DNA from: Caenispirillum bisanense
Lineage (GTDB): Bacteria > Pseudomonadota > Alphaproteobacteria > Rhodospirillales > Rhodospirillaceae
DNA length: 64,000 nt
Direction of reading: 5' to 3'
Assembly (NCBI RefSeq): GCF_039523075.1
Contig: NZ_BAAAEP010000012.1
Span: forward strand, 20,871-84,870
Below the pieces are notes generated by a model. That model had not been told where the DNA came from and made no database searches. It saw only the letters and a list, made by a program, of their open reading frames with translations. Shown one piece after another: positions 38,178 through 49,356 of the stretch; position 1 is the stretch's first letter; each line of letters begins with the position of its first letter. The translations under genes were made by a program, and so were the position numbers.

Positions 38178-38960
38178 ATGACCACCACCACCACCGCCGC
38201 CCGCCGCACCGGCGCCACCAGCCGGGCGGCCGTCGACCCGGCGGTGCTGGCGGCGCTCAATGCCGGCACGGCGGCGGCGGCGACCCTGGCGGAAAACCTG
38301 GCGATGGATTTCGCCGCCCTGATGGCCGCCTGCTTCCCCGCCGTCCCGGCCGAGCCCCTGCGGGCGGCGGCGGCGGAGGGCATCACCCGTCGCATGGCCC
38401 TGGCGGCGGCGCTGCTGGCGGAGCATCTCGGCGCCGAGGCGGCGCTGGCGGCCTGCCGCGATCATCCCTCCGACACCGTGCGCGGCTGGGGTGCCTATGT
38501 GGTCGCGGCGGCGGCGGAGCCGCGCGATCTGCCCGACCGCCTGACGGCGATCCGCCCCTTTGCCGACGACGGCCATTTCGGCGTGCGGGAATGGGCGTGG
38601 CTGGCCCTGCGGCCCCACATCGCCGCCGCGCCCGAGGCGGCGGTGGCGGCGCTGCTGCCGTGGACGGCGGAAGCGTCGGAGAACCTGCGCCGCTTCGCCT
38701 CGGAAGCGACCCGTCCGCGCGGGGTGTGGTGCAGCCACATCGCCCTGTTCAAGCAGCGGCCGGAGGTGGCGCTGCCGCTGCTGGAACCGCTGAAGGCGGA
38801 CCCCTCGGCCTACGTCCGGGCCTCGGTCGCCAACTGGCTCAACGATGCCGGCAAGTCGCAGCCACAGTGGCTGGCGGCGCTCGCCGAGCAGTGGGCGGCG
38901 GAGGCGCCGGGGGCGGAGACGGCGGCGCTGCTGCGGCGGGCCTGCCGGTCCCTGCGCTGA
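38178..38960 (+). CDS. DNA alkylation repair protein, AlkC/AlkD-like (HEAT-like repeats)
   Basis: The 260-residue protein is made of HEAT-like helical repeats. The diagnostic part is FGVREWAWLALRPHIAAAPE, then LLPWTAEASENLRRFASEAT followed by RPRGVWCSHI, LPLLEPLKADPSAYVRASVANWLNDAGKSQPQWL. This matches the COG4335 AlkC-type glycosylase family that removes methylated bases. A Trp and acidic residues expected around the DNA lesion appear present (REWAW, SEN), but activity is not proven. The ATG at 38178 follows GAGGGGAG; the first 20 residues are a Thr/Ala-rich leader. It ends 10 bp from the convergent paaK. Confidence 0.75.
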   Translation: MTTTTTAARRTGATSRAAVDPAVLAALNAGTAAAATLAENLAMDFAALMAACFPAVPAEPLRAAAAEGITRRMALAAALLAEHLGAEAALAACRDHPSDTVRGWGAYVVAAAAEPRDLPDRLTAIRPFADDGHFGVREWAWLALRPHIAAAPEAAVAALLPWTAEASENLRRFASEATRPRGVWCSHIALFKQRPEVALPLLEPLKADPSAYVRASVANWLNDAGKSQPQWLAALAEQWAAEAPGAETAALLRRACRSLR

Positions 38961-38970
38961 CGCCGGCCCC

Positions 38971-40314
<1,344 letters not shown>

Positions 40315-40376
40315 GGTCTGACGTCCTTCCTGCATGTCCGTTTCCTCGCCTCGCCGGGGACTCTGTTGGGGGGCGG

Positions 40377-41577
<1,201 letters not shown>

Positions 41578-41585
<8 letters not shown>

Positions 41586-42066
41586 GGGCCATGGCCTCCG
41601 TCACCCGCCCCTTCAGGGTGCGAGAATTGCCGCGGAACTGGGCGATCACGGTGCCGTCCTGGCTGGTGACGGTGACGTCGGTAACGCCGCTGTGGCCCTG
41701 GCGCCAGGTCTCCCGCGCCTCCGCCCGCAGCACGTCGCCAAGCTTCGCCGGGGCGCAGAAGGTGACGGCGCAGCTGGAGGCGACGGTCACCAGATCGTGC
41801 GAGTTGCAGGCATAGGCGAAGGCGGTGTCGGCCAGGGTGAAGCACAGCCCGCCGTGCAGGATGCCGTGGCCGTTCACCATGTCCGGCCGCACGGTCATGG
41901 TGCAGACGGCATAGGACGGCCCGACCTCCGGCACCGCGATGCCAAGGGCCTGCGCCGCGTGGTCGCGGTCGTACATGGCGGCGCGCACGGCCTCCGACAG
42001 GGCCTGCGGATCGGGGTGAACGGCGCCCGTGGCGGCGCTGGTGGTGGTGGATGCGCCTTCAGGCAT
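41578..42066 (-). CDS. paaI: Hydroxyphenylacetyl-CoA thioesterase (hotdog fold)
   Basis: Cleaves dead-end ring-hydroxylated CoA thioesters so CoA is not trapped. The 162-residue protein has the hotdog signature VNGHGILHGGLCFTLADTAF (about 94-113) with the catalytic Asp, and SSCAVTFCAPAKLGDVL. The N-terminal 25 residues are a Ser/Thr/Ala-rich extension. The ATG at 42066 overlaps the end of paaH by 8 bp. Coupled on both sides within the paa operon. Confidence 0.92.
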
Positions 42067-43570
42067 GGAAACGGCCTCCTCCCAGGACCTTGCGCCGCAG
42101 CAGGGCCGACGGCCGGTAGCGGTCCTCGCGATAGGTGGTGAACAGGTTTTCAAGGATGGTGTGGACGCGCCCGAGGCCGATGCCCTCGGCCCAGGCCAGC
42201 GGCCCGCGCGGATAGTTGACGCCGAGCGTCATGGCGGTGTCGATGTCGGCCGCCGCCGCCACGCCCTGCAGCACCGCGTCGGCGGCCTCGTTCGCCAGCA
42301 TGGCGACGGTGCGGGTGACGATGAGGCCCGGCACGTCGTCGATGACCGACACCTCCAGCCCCAGCGCCTGCAACAGCCCGACGGCGGGGGCAAGGGCGGC
42401 GGCCGGCGTCTGGTCGGCGCGGGCGACGGCGGTGCGGCCGGCGGTGAGCCAGTCGCCGGCAAGGTCGTGGACCACCACCGGCCGGTCGCCGAGGCTCGCC
42501 GACACTTCCGTCGCCGTGCGGCCGTCGGAGGGCAGCAGCAGCACGCCGTCCACCTCCACCCCGCCGGGGCCGTCGGCGCGGTCGTGGGCGAGGCCGCGCG
42601 CGGCGATCAGCGGCAGCAGCGGGCTGTCGCCCGACACCGTCACGCGGGCGGGCGGCGGGGCGGCATCGGCGGTGGCAGCGAGCGGGGCGGCGGCGGCGTC
42701 GCGGTGGTCGTAAAAGCCACGCCCGCTCTTGCGGCCGAGCCAGCCGGCATCCACCAGCTCCTTCTGCACCAGCGACGGCAGGAAGCGGGCATCGCCGTAG
42801 CAGGCGGCGAAGACCGAACTGGTGACGGCATAGTTCACGTCGTGGCCGATCAGGTCCATCAGCTCGAACGGCCCCATGCGGAAGCCGCCGCCCTGGCGCA
42901 TGACGGCGTCGATGGTGGCGGGGTCGGCGGCGCCTTCCTGCAGCACCCGCAGGCCCTCGGCATAGAACGGCCGCGCCACCCGGTTGACGATGAAGCCGGG
43001 GGTGGAGCGGGCGCGCACCGGCGTCTTGCCCCAGGCGCCGGCGGTGGCGTGGATGCAGTCGGCGACGGCGGGGTCGGTGGCAACGCCGGAAATCACCTCC
43101 ACCAGCGCCATCACCGGCGCCGGGTTGAAGAAGTGCATGCCGACCAGCCGCTGCGGCCGCGCCAGCGCCGCGCCGATGGCGGTGATGGAGAGCGACGAGG
43201 TGTTGGTGGCGAGGATCACCTCCGCCCCGCACAGGTCTTCCAGGGCCCGGAACACCTGCTGCTTGACCTCCAGCTTCTCGACGATGGCTTCCACCACCAG
43301 CCGCGCCGGGGCGAGGTCCGCCAGCCGCTCCACCACCGTGATGCGGCCGAGCAGCGCCTCGCGGTCGGCGGCGCTGAGGCGGCCCTTGTCCACCAGCCGG
43401 GCGAGGCCGCGGCCGATGCCGTCGCGCCCGGCGGCGGCGGCGCCCGGCACGGCGTCGTGCAGCAGCACCCCGTGGCCGGCGGAGGCCGCCACCTGGGCGA
43501 TGCCGGCGCCCATGGTGCCGGCGCCGATGACGGCAACGGGGGCGGAGGCGGGAAGGGCGGTCGCGGTCAT
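42059..43570 (-). CDS. paaH: 3-hydroxyadipyl-CoA dehydrogenase
   Basis: NAD-dependent oxidation of 3-hydroxyadipyl-CoA in phenylacetate breakdown. The 503-residue protein has the Rossmann VAVIGAGTMGAGIAQVAASAG (about 12-32), ATNTSSLSITAIGAAL, the catalytic HFFNPAPVMALVEV and GFIVNRVARPFY. A second, partial dehydrogenase C-domain repeat lies near the end (PGLIVTRTVAMLANEAADAV, MTLGVNYPRGPLAWAEGIG), the form seen in PaaH/PaaC. The ATG at 43570 comes one base after the paaG stop. Confidence 0.93.
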   Translation of the reverse strand: MTATALPASAPVAVIGAGTMGAGIAQVAASAGHGVLLHDAVPGAAAAGRDGIGRGLARLVDKGRLSAADREALLGRITVVERLADLAPARLVVEAIVEKLEVKQQVFRALEDLCGAEVILATNTSSLSITAIGAALARPQRLVGMHFFNPAPVMALVEVISGVATDPAVADCIHATAGAWGKTPVRARSTPGFIVNRVARPFYAEGLRVLQEGAADPATIDAVMRQGGGFRMGPFELMDLIGHDVNYAVTSSVFAACYGDARFLPSLVQKELVDAGWLGRKSGRGFYDHRDAAAAPLAATADAAPPPARVTVSGDSPLLPLIAARGLAHDRADGPGGVEVDGVLLLPSDGRTATEVSASLGDRPVVVHDLAGDWLTAGRTAVARADQTPAAALAPAVGLLQALGLEVSVIDDVPGLIVTRTVAMLANEAADAVLQGVAAAADIDTAMTLGVNYPRGPLAWAEGIGLGRVHTILENLFTTYREDRYRPSALLRRKVLGGGRFHA

Positions 43571-43571
43571 G

Positions 43572-44363
43572 TCAGCGCCCCTGGAAGACGGGCTGGCGCT
43601 TGTCCATGAAGGCACGCACCCCCTCCTGATAATCGGCGGTGCGGCCGGCGAGGCGCTGCAGGTCGCGTTCCAGGTCCAGCTGGGCGTCGAAGGCATTGGT
43701 GCTGCTGGCCGCCAGCGCCCGCTTGATGAGGGCGAGGCCGCGCGTCGGCATGGCGGCGAGCCGGGCGGCCAGGGCCTGCGCCTCCCCGGCCAGGGCCTCG
43801 TCGTCGACGCATTTCCAGATCATGCCCCAGGCTTCCGCCTGCTCGGCCGTCACCTTGTCGCCCAGCATCATCAGGGCGCTGGCGCGGGCCGGGCCGATCA
43901 GGCGTGGCAGGGTCCAGGTGCCGCCGCTGTCGGGGATCAGGCCGATCCTGCAGAACGCCTGGATGAAGCTGGCGGAGCGGGCGGCGAGCACGATGTCGCA
44001 GGCCAGCGCGATGTTGGCCCCGGCCCCGGCGGCGACGCCGTTGACGGCGCAGACCACCGGCATCTCCAGCGCCTTCAGGCTGCGCAGCAGCGGGTTGTAG
44101 CGGGCTTCCAGGCTTTCCCCCAGGTCGGGCACCGCGTCGCCCGGCGCCACGGCGCGGTCCGACAGGTCCTGCCCGGCGCAGAAGCCGCGGCCGGCGCCGG
44201 TCAGCAGCAGGCAGCGCACCGTCTCGTCGCGCCGGATGGTCTTCAGCGCGTCGGCCAGGTCGGCGTGCATCTGCACGGTGAAGCTGTTCAGCTTGTCCGG
44301 CCGGTTGAGGGTCAGGGTGGCGACGCCGTCGGCAATGGCGAGCTGGATGGTCTCGTAGGTCAT
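43572..44363 (-). CDS. paaG: 1,2-epoxyphenylacetyl-CoA isomerase
   Basis: Crotonase-family isomerase that converts the ring epoxide to oxepin-CoA. The 263-residue protein has LTLNRPDKLNSF, GRGFCAGQDL (oxyanion), CAVNGVAAGAGANIALACD and RIGLIPDSGGTWTLPRLIG, with the GFCAGQDL and LIPDSGG forms typical of PaaG rather than generic enoyl-CoA hydratases. The ATG at 44363 is 15 bp after paaF. Second gene of the operon. Confidence 0.93.
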   Translation of the reverse strand: MTYETIQLAIADGVATLTLNRPDKLNSFTVQMHADLADALKTIRRDETVRCLLLTGAGRGFCAGQDLSDRAVAPGDAVPDLGESLEARYNPLLRSLKALEMPVVCAVNGVAAGAGANIALACDIVLAARSASFIQAFCRIGLIPDSGGTWTLPRLIGPARASALMMLGDKVTAEQAEAWGMIWKCVDDEALAGEAQALAARLAAMPTRGLALIKRALAASSTNAFDAQLDLERDLQRLAGRTADYQEGVRAFMDKRQPVFQGR

Positions 44364-44378
44364 GCAGGTCCCCGGTCG

Positions 44379-45197
44379 TCAGCGGCCGCGAAAGGCGGGC
44401 CGGCGCTTTTCGGTGAAGGCGGCGAGGCCCTCGCGGCGGTCTTCGGTGGCGAACAGCTGGCAGAAGGCGCGGCGTTCGAAGGCGAGGCCCTGGTCGAGCC
44501 CGACCTCGAAGGCCTTCAGCACCGCCTCCTTGGCCAGCCGTACCGCCAGCGGCGGTTTGGCGGCGATGGCGGCGGCCAGGGCGACGGCGCGCTCGACGGT
44601 CAGTTCGGGCGGGCAGACCTCGCTCACCAGGCCGCGGGCGAAGGCAGTGCGGGCATCCAGGAAGGCGCCGGACAGCACCAGCCGCATGGCGTCGGACTTG
44701 CCGAGGGCGTGGGTGAGCCGCTGGGTGCCGCCGGCGCCGGGGATGATCCCCAGGTTGACCTCCGGCTGGCCGAACCGGGCCGTCTCGCCGGCGATCAGCA
44801 CGTCGCAGTGCAAGGCCAGTTCGTTGCCGCCGCCCAGGCAGAAGCCGTTGACGGCGCCGATCAGCGGCTTCGGAAACTGGCGGATCGCCTGCCACAGCGC
44901 GGGCCGGGCGTCGGTGAGGATGGAGACGGCATCGTGCGCCGCCAGTTCGCCGATGTCGGCGCCGGCGGCGAAGACGGTATCGCCGCCGGTCAGCACCACG
45001 GCGCGCATGTCGTCGTCGGCAGCGGCGGCGGTCAGGGCGGCCGCGATCTCGCGCAGGGTCTGGGTGCGCAGGGCGTTGCGGGCCTGCGGCCGATGCAGCG
45101 TGATCTGCAGCACGAACGGTACCGGCCGGCTCAGCCGGATGTCCTCGCAAGCGGACTCCGCCCGTGCCTCGCCCGTGGGGGCCAGAGGCATGGTCAC
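44379..45197 (-). CDS. paaF: 2,3-dehydroadipyl-CoA hydratase
   Basis: Crotonase-family hydratase acting after ring cleavage. The 272-residue protein has TLHRPQARNALRTQTL, GGDTVFAAGADIGEL, the first catalytic Glu in GFCLGGGNELALHCD and the second in GQPEVNLGIIPGAGGTQRL. A GTG start at 45197 is preferred because GGGAGG lies 6 bases before it; the ATG two codons later (45191) is the alternative. First gene of the leftward operon, divergent from paaN. Confidence 0.92.
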   Translation of the reverse strand: MTMPLAPTGEARAESACEDIRLSRPVPFVLQITLHRPQARNALRTQTLREIAAALTAAAADDDMRAVVLTGGDTVFAAGADIGELAAHDAVSILTDARPALWQAIRQFPKPLIGAVNGFCLGGGNELALHCDVLIAGETARFGQPEVNLGIIPGAGGTQRLTHALGKSDAMRLVLSGAFLDARTAFARGLVSEVCPPELTVERAVALAAAIAAKPPLAVRLAKEAVLKAFEVGLDQGLAFERRAFCQLFATEDRREGLAAFTEKRRPAFRGR

Positions 45198-45693
45198 CGT
45201 GTTCCTCCCATCCGGCCGGTTTGTCCGACCTTGGCGCCCGGCTATTGCGCAGCGGTGGCGGCCCGAAGGCGGCCGGCTGCGGCATCGGGGCCGCTTTTTA
45301 ATGATACAAAATCGTCTCATCGCATCTGAAATTTGTAAACCTTTTTTATCCGCCATCATGGCGCCCGAACGGATGAGGGGAGGCGGCCCCATCCTACTCC
45401 GGCGGAAACCCTCGGTCCGCGACGCGACAATGGTATCCTGCCACCGTCACCCTGTCGCCCGGCAACGGGTTGCGCCGCAGGGCTGCGGGACTGGACAGAC
45501 TGCGGCACGTTCGATACAGAATTAGACAGCTGGAATGAGTTTTGGTATCACGAAAGCCTGATCCCGGCGGTTGGGGAAGCGACGGCCGCCATGGCCCGCC
45601 GACAGGAAACCCCGCCGCCGCGGCCGCGTTCCGCCGGCCCGACAGCAGCAAGAGCGCCCGCCGCGGCGCCGCATCCACCAAGGGAGGTCCCCC
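45198..45693. other. Divergent control region between paaF and paaN
   Basis: 496 bp without a supported gene, more AT-rich near 45295-45360 and 45515-45550. Promoters of both operons should lie here. One candidate operator is listed separately. GATACARAAT appears twice, at 45303-45312 and near 45515, which could be repeated regulator half-sites. No regulator gene such as paaR or paaX is adjacent. Confidence 0.55.
45301..45320. promoter_or_regulatory. Candidate operator in the paa control region
   Basis: ATGATAC (45301-45307) and GTCTCAT (45314-45320) are inverted halves with one mismatch and a 6-base spacer. It lies about 105 bp upstream of paaF in the AT-rich stretch. It could bind a TetR- or GntR-type phenylacetyl-CoA-responsive repressor. 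This is inference from symmetry and position. Confidence 0.35.
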
Positions 45694-47373
45694 ATGACCA
45701 TGATGTTCGGCGCCGCCGCGGCGCTGGTCGCCAAGCACAAGCCGACGCTGGAAAAGGCCGCTGCGGCGGCGCAGGCGCGCGGCTACTGGTCGCTCTACCC
45801 CGAGCACCTGAAGGCCTATGGCGAGACGGCGCGCGAGGATGGCGAGGCCGCCTTCCGCGCCCATCTCGGCAAGCCCTTCGCCCTCGACGTGCCGGGTGCG
45901 GCCGGCACCGTCGGCGACGAGGCCGGGGCTTTCGGCGTCGAGCTGGGCATCACCTATCCGAAGCCGGACATCGACGCCGTGCTCGCCGCCGCCGGGGCCG
46001 CCCTGCCGGCCTGGCGCCGCGCCAGCCCCGACGAGCGGGCGGCGGTCTGCGTCGAGATCCTGGAGCGCCTCAACCGCCGCACGCCGGAACTGACCTTCGC
46101 CGTCATGCACACCACCGGGCAGGCCTTCATGATGGCCTTCCAGGCCGGCGGCCCGCACGCCCAGGACCGCGGGCTGGAGGCGGTGACCTACGGATGGATG
46201 GCGCAGACCCAGGTGCCGGCCGGCGACGTGACGTGGGAAAAGCCGCAGGGCAAGAACCCGCCGCTGGTGATGAAGAAGCGCTGGCACGTCAGCCCGCGCG
46301 GCGTCGCGGTGGTCATCGGCTGCGCCACCTTCCCGACCTGGAACGGCTACCCCGGCCTGTTCGCCAGCCTGGTGACCGGCAACCCGGTGGTGGTCAAGCC
46401 GCACCCGCAGGCGGTGCTGCCGCTCGCCATTTCCGTCGCGGTGGCGCGCGAGGTGCTGGCGGAGGCCGGCTTCGACCCCAACCTGGTGATCCTGGCGGCC
46501 GATTCGGCGGCCGAGCCCATCGCCAGGGATCTCTGCACCCGGCCGCAAGTGAAGATCATCGACTTCACCGGCTCCACCGCCTTCGGCGACTGGCTGGAAG
46601 ACAATTGCCGGCAGGCGCAGGTCTATACCGAGAAGGCGGGCGTGAACTTCGTCGTCATCGATTCCACCGACGACTTCAAGGGCATGGTCCGCAACATGGC
46701 CTTCACGCTGTCGCTCTACAGCGGCCAGATGTGCACCACCACCCAGAACATCTTCATCCCCAAGGACGGCATCGACACCGAGGACGGCCGCAAGTCCTTC
46801 GACGAGGTGGCGCAGGCGCTGGCCGCCGGGGTGGACAAGTTCCTGTCCGACCCGGCCCGCGCGGTGGAGGTGCTGGGCGCGGTGCAGAACCCGGCGACCG
46901 CCGCCCGCGTCGACGAGGCGCGCGGCCTCGGCACCGTGCTGCTGGACAGCCGCAGCGTTGACCATCCGTACCTGCCCGGCGCACGGGTGCGCACGCCGCT
47001 GATGCTGGCGGTGGACAAGGCGGCGGCGGAAACCTATTGCCGCGAGTGCTTCGGTCCGGTGTCCTTCCTCATCGCCTGCGACGACACCGCCGACTGCCTC
47101 GCCACCGCCCGCCGCACGGCCATGGAGCACGGCGCCATCACCGCCGGGCTCTACAGCACCCGGCCGGAGGTGGTGGAGGCGGCGGTGGAGGCCTGCCTGG
47201 ACGCCCAGGTGGCGCTGTCGGTCAACCTGACCGGCGGTGTCTTCGTCAACCAGACGGCGGCCTTCAGCGATTTCCACGCCACCGGCGGCAATCCGGCGGC
47301 CAATGCCAGCCTGACCGACCTGGCCTTCGTCGCCAACCGCTTCCGCTTCGTCGGCGTGCGCATGCCAGGGTGA
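45694..47373 (+). CDS. paaN: Phenylacetate degradation aldehyde dehydrogenase PaaN
   Basis: Aldehyde dehydrogenase family protein of the phenylacetate pathway, expected to oxidise the ring-opened semialdehyde. The 559-residue protein matches the PaaN form: GYWSLYPEHLKAYGE near the N terminus, VIGCATFPTWNGYPGLF, GNPVVVKPHPQAVLPLAI, IDFTGSTAFGDWLE and the catalytic Cys347 in SGQMCTTTQNIFIP. The hotdog (MaoC) domain that E. coli PaaZ carries is absent, so the hydrolase step must come from another protein. The ATG at 45694 has GGGAGG before it. Divergent from paaFGHIJK. Confidence 0.92.
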   Translation: MTMMFGAAAALVAKHKPTLEKAAAAAQARGYWSLYPEHLKAYGETAREDGEAAFRAHLGKPFALDVPGAAGTVGDEAGAFGVELGITYPKPDIDAVLAAAGAALPAWRRASPDERAAVCVEILERLNRRTPELTFAVMHTTGQAFMMAFQAGGPHAQDRGLEAVTYGWMAQTQVPAGDVTWEKPQGKNPPLVMKKRWHVSPRGVAVVIGCATFPTWNGYPGLFASLVTGNPVVVKPHPQAVLPLAISVAVAREVLAEAGFDPNLVILAADSAAEPIARDLCTRPQVKIIDFTGSTAFGDWLEDNCRQAQVYTEKAGVNFVVIDSTDDFKGMVRNMAFTLSLYSGQMCTTTQNIFIPKDGIDTEDGRKSFDEVAQALAAGVDKFLSDPARAVEVLGAVQNPATAARVDEARGLGTVLLDSRSVDHPYLPGARVRTPLMLAVDKAAAETYCRECFGPVSFLIACDDTADCLATARRTAMEHGAITAGLYSTRPEVVEAAVEACLDAQVALSVNLTGGVFVNQTAAFSDFHATGGNPAANASLTDLAFVANRFRFVGVRMPG

Positions 47374-47493
47374 GACGGGCGGCCTCGTGAACGAGCAGGG
47401 CAGGGAGCCGCCGCCAGGGCGCCGGCTCCCTTGCCGGCACCGCCGGGGGCTGCCATATGGGAGCGATTGCAATCCCCTGTGGAGTCGCCGTCC

Positions 47494-48486
47494 ATGATCT
47501 CAGCCGTTCGTCTGTCCCGTCGCTCCCTGCTGGCCTCGCTGCTGGCCACCGCCGCCCTGCCGCTGCTGCCGGCCGGCGGGCTGCGCGCCGCCCAGCCGCC
47601 GGCCGGGCAGCAGGTGCCGGGCGTCTACCGCACCCGCATCGGCGAGGTGGAGGTGACGGCCATCTCCGACGGCTGGCTGGAACTGGGGCTGGAGCTGTTC
47701 CCCGGCGCCGACCCGGCGGCGGTGCGTGCCTTCCAGGAGGCCGCCTTCCTGCCCGGCGGTGCGCTGCGCACCTCGCTCAACACCTACGTGCTGAACCTGG
47801 GCGACCGGCTGATCCTGGTGGATGCCGGCGCCGGCGGCGCCTTCGGCCCGACCGCCGGTCATCTCGCCAGCCACCTGGCGGCGGCCGGCATCGACCCGGT
47901 GAACATCGACATGGTGGTGCTGACCCACATGCACCCCGACCACATCGGGGGCGTCGTCGGGGCGGAGGGCAAAGCCCTGTTCCCCAACGCCGAACTGCTG
48001 GTTCATGCGGCGGAATGGGATTACTGGCACGACGATGCCGCCCGCGCCGCCGTGCCCGACGACATCAAGGCCATGTTCGACGGCATCCGCGAGGCGGCCA
48101 AGGTGTTCAGCCGCATGCGCCGGTTCGACGACGGCGCCGAGATCGTGCCCGGCCTGACGGCGGTGCCGCTGCCCGGCCATACGCCCGGCCACACCGGCTT
48201 CCGCCTGGCCTCGGGCGGCGAGTCGCTGCTGATCTGGGGGGATGTGGTGCACGCGCCGGTGATGCAGTTCGCCCGCCCCGACTGGGGCATCGCCTTCGAC
48301 GTCGACCCCGACCAGGCGCGGCAGACGCGGGCGCAGATCCTGGCGCAGGTGGCCGACGAGCGCACCCTGGTCGCCGGCATGCATCTGGACTTCCCCGGCC
48401 TCGGCCATGTCACCCGCGGCGGCGAGGCCGATGCCGCCTATACCTTCGTGCCCCTGAAGTGGGAGCACGACCTCAACCCGCGCTGA
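47494..48486 (+). CDS. Tat-exported metallo-beta-lactamase-fold hydrolase
   Basis: The 330-residue protein starts with a twin-arginine type signal (RLSRRSLLASLLATAALPLL, cleaved near LRAAQ). The mature part has the metal-binding VVLTHMHPDHIGGV motif, DAGAGG, PLPGHTPGHTGFRL and LLIWGDVVHAP, so both zinc sites appear intact. It is expected to act in the periplasm. Substrate unknown; class B beta-lactamase, lactonase and arylsulfatase activities all occur in this fold. The ATG at 47494 follows GGAG. It lies 120 bp after paaN in the same direction and could be read through from it. Confidence 0.85.
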   Translation: MISAVRLSRRSLLASLLATAALPLLPAGGLRAAQPPAGQQVPGVYRTRIGEVEVTAISDGWLELGLELFPGADPAAVRAFQEAAFLPGGALRTSLNTYVLNLGDRLILVDAGAGGAFGPTAGHLASHLAAAGIDPVNIDMVVLTHMHPDHIGGVVGAEGKALFPNAELLVHAAEWDYWHDDAARAAVPDDIKAMFDGIREAAKVFSRMRRFDDGAEIVPGLTAVPLPGHTPGHTGFRLASGGESLLIWGDVVHAPVMQFARPDWGIAFDVDPDQARQTRAQILAQVADERTLVAGMHLDFPGLGHVTRGGEADAAYTFVPLKWEHDLNPR

Positions 48487-48634
48487 GGCACCGGTCGGCC
48501 GGTGCGGCGGCGGCGGCGGCGAGGCCCGGGCGGGCGCCGCCGCCGGAGCCGGCGGGCAGGGGATGGGCGTGTCTCAAGTCGCAGTGACCGGGAGCCGGTC
48601 CCTGCGGCGCCCTCGGGCGCCGGGCAGTGTCCGG

Positions 48635-48862
48635 TTACTTGCCGGAGCGGGTGATGGTCTTGATGGCGCCGCGCGACTTGCCGGACATGCGCTGGATCTC
48701 GCGATCCTGTTCCTCGATCACGGCGCGCGCCGGCTCGTCGCCGTCCAGGCCGCCCAGCAGTTCGGTCGGAACGCGGCGGTTGGAGGTGCGGAAGCCGTCG
48801 TCGTAGACGACATCGAACAGCACGTAATCGGCCTCGACGGCTTTCTGTTTCTTCTTTGCCAT
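48635..48862 (-). CDS. Small conserved-looking hypothetical protein (75 aa)
   Basis: I do not recognise a named family. The protein is soluble and charged: a Lys-rich N terminus (MAKKKQKAVEADYVLFDVVY), DDGFRTSNRRVP, LGGLDGDEPARAVIEEQDRE, and a basic end (SRGAIKTITRSGK). AGGAG lies properly before the ATG at 48862. The composition (basic tails, acidic centre) would suit an RNA- or nucleoid-associated or ribosome-related role, which is only a guess. It lies just downstream of the cold-shock gene but beyond that gene's terminator. Confidence 0.68.
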   Translation of the reverse strand: MAKKKQKAVEADYVLFDVVYDDGFRTSNRRVPTELLGGLDGDEPARAVIEEQDREIQRMSGKSRGAIKTITRSGK

Positions 48863-48925
48863 GGCACAAACTCCTGCGGCCGGACACGGCGTGGCCGCTG
48901 CCCGGGTCGGTCGTCTCGGAAGGGG

Positions 48926-48955
48926 AAAAAGCGAAGGGCGGCCGAAGCCGCCCTT
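48926..48955 (-). terminator. Rho-independent terminator of the cold-shock gene
   Basis: AAGGGCGGC (48934-48942) pairs with GCCGCCCTT (48947-48955) over a tetraloop. Reading leftward it ends in CGCTTTTT. It is 15 bases after the csp stop codon and is a textbook terminator. Confidence 0.92.
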
Positions 48956-48969
48956 GCCGTTGAAAACCC

Positions 48970-49179
48970 TTAGAGGGCCTTCAGGTTCACCGCGGAGGTC
49001 TTGCCCTTGCGCGGGTCGTTCTGCAGTTCGTAGGACACCTTCTGGCCCTCGTTCAGGGTCGACATGCCCGAACGCTCGACGGCAGAGATGTGCACGAAGA
49101 CGTCAGCGCCGCCTTCTTCCGGCTGAATGAAGCCATAGCCCTTGGTGCCATTGAACCACTTGACGGTACCGGTAGCCAT
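48970..49179 (-). CDS. Cold-shock domain protein (CspA family)
   Basis: Single-strand nucleic acid-binding protein acting as an RNA chaperone. The 69-residue protein is a complete cold-shock domain: TGTVKWFNGTKGYGFIQP (RNP1 KGYGFI), DVFVHISAVE (RNP2 VFVHIS) and KVSYELQNDPRKGKTSAVNL. The ATG at 49179 has GGGAG before it. The 177-bp upstream interval to lipB holds its promoter and leader; TTGCCC with a 17-bp spacer to GTCTAC near 49280-49310 is a weak candidate. Whether it is cold-induced cannot be told. Confidence 0.94.
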   Translation of the reverse strand: MATGTVKWFNGTKGYGFIQPEEGGADVFVHISAVERSGMSTLNEGQKVSYELQNDPRKGKTSAVNLKAL

Positions 49180-49356
49180 GATCGGTTCTCCCTTCTGGCT
49201 GTTTGCCGCCGGCCGGATTGCCGACGACCGGAAGTCACTCGGGAGACGACCCGGGCGGTGGTGCCGCCGATGGCCGGTAGACCCTAAGCAATTTCGTCCG
49301 GGCAAACATGAGGCGAGTGAGCCCGTCTGGCAAGGGGTGTCGGCAACAAATCGGAT

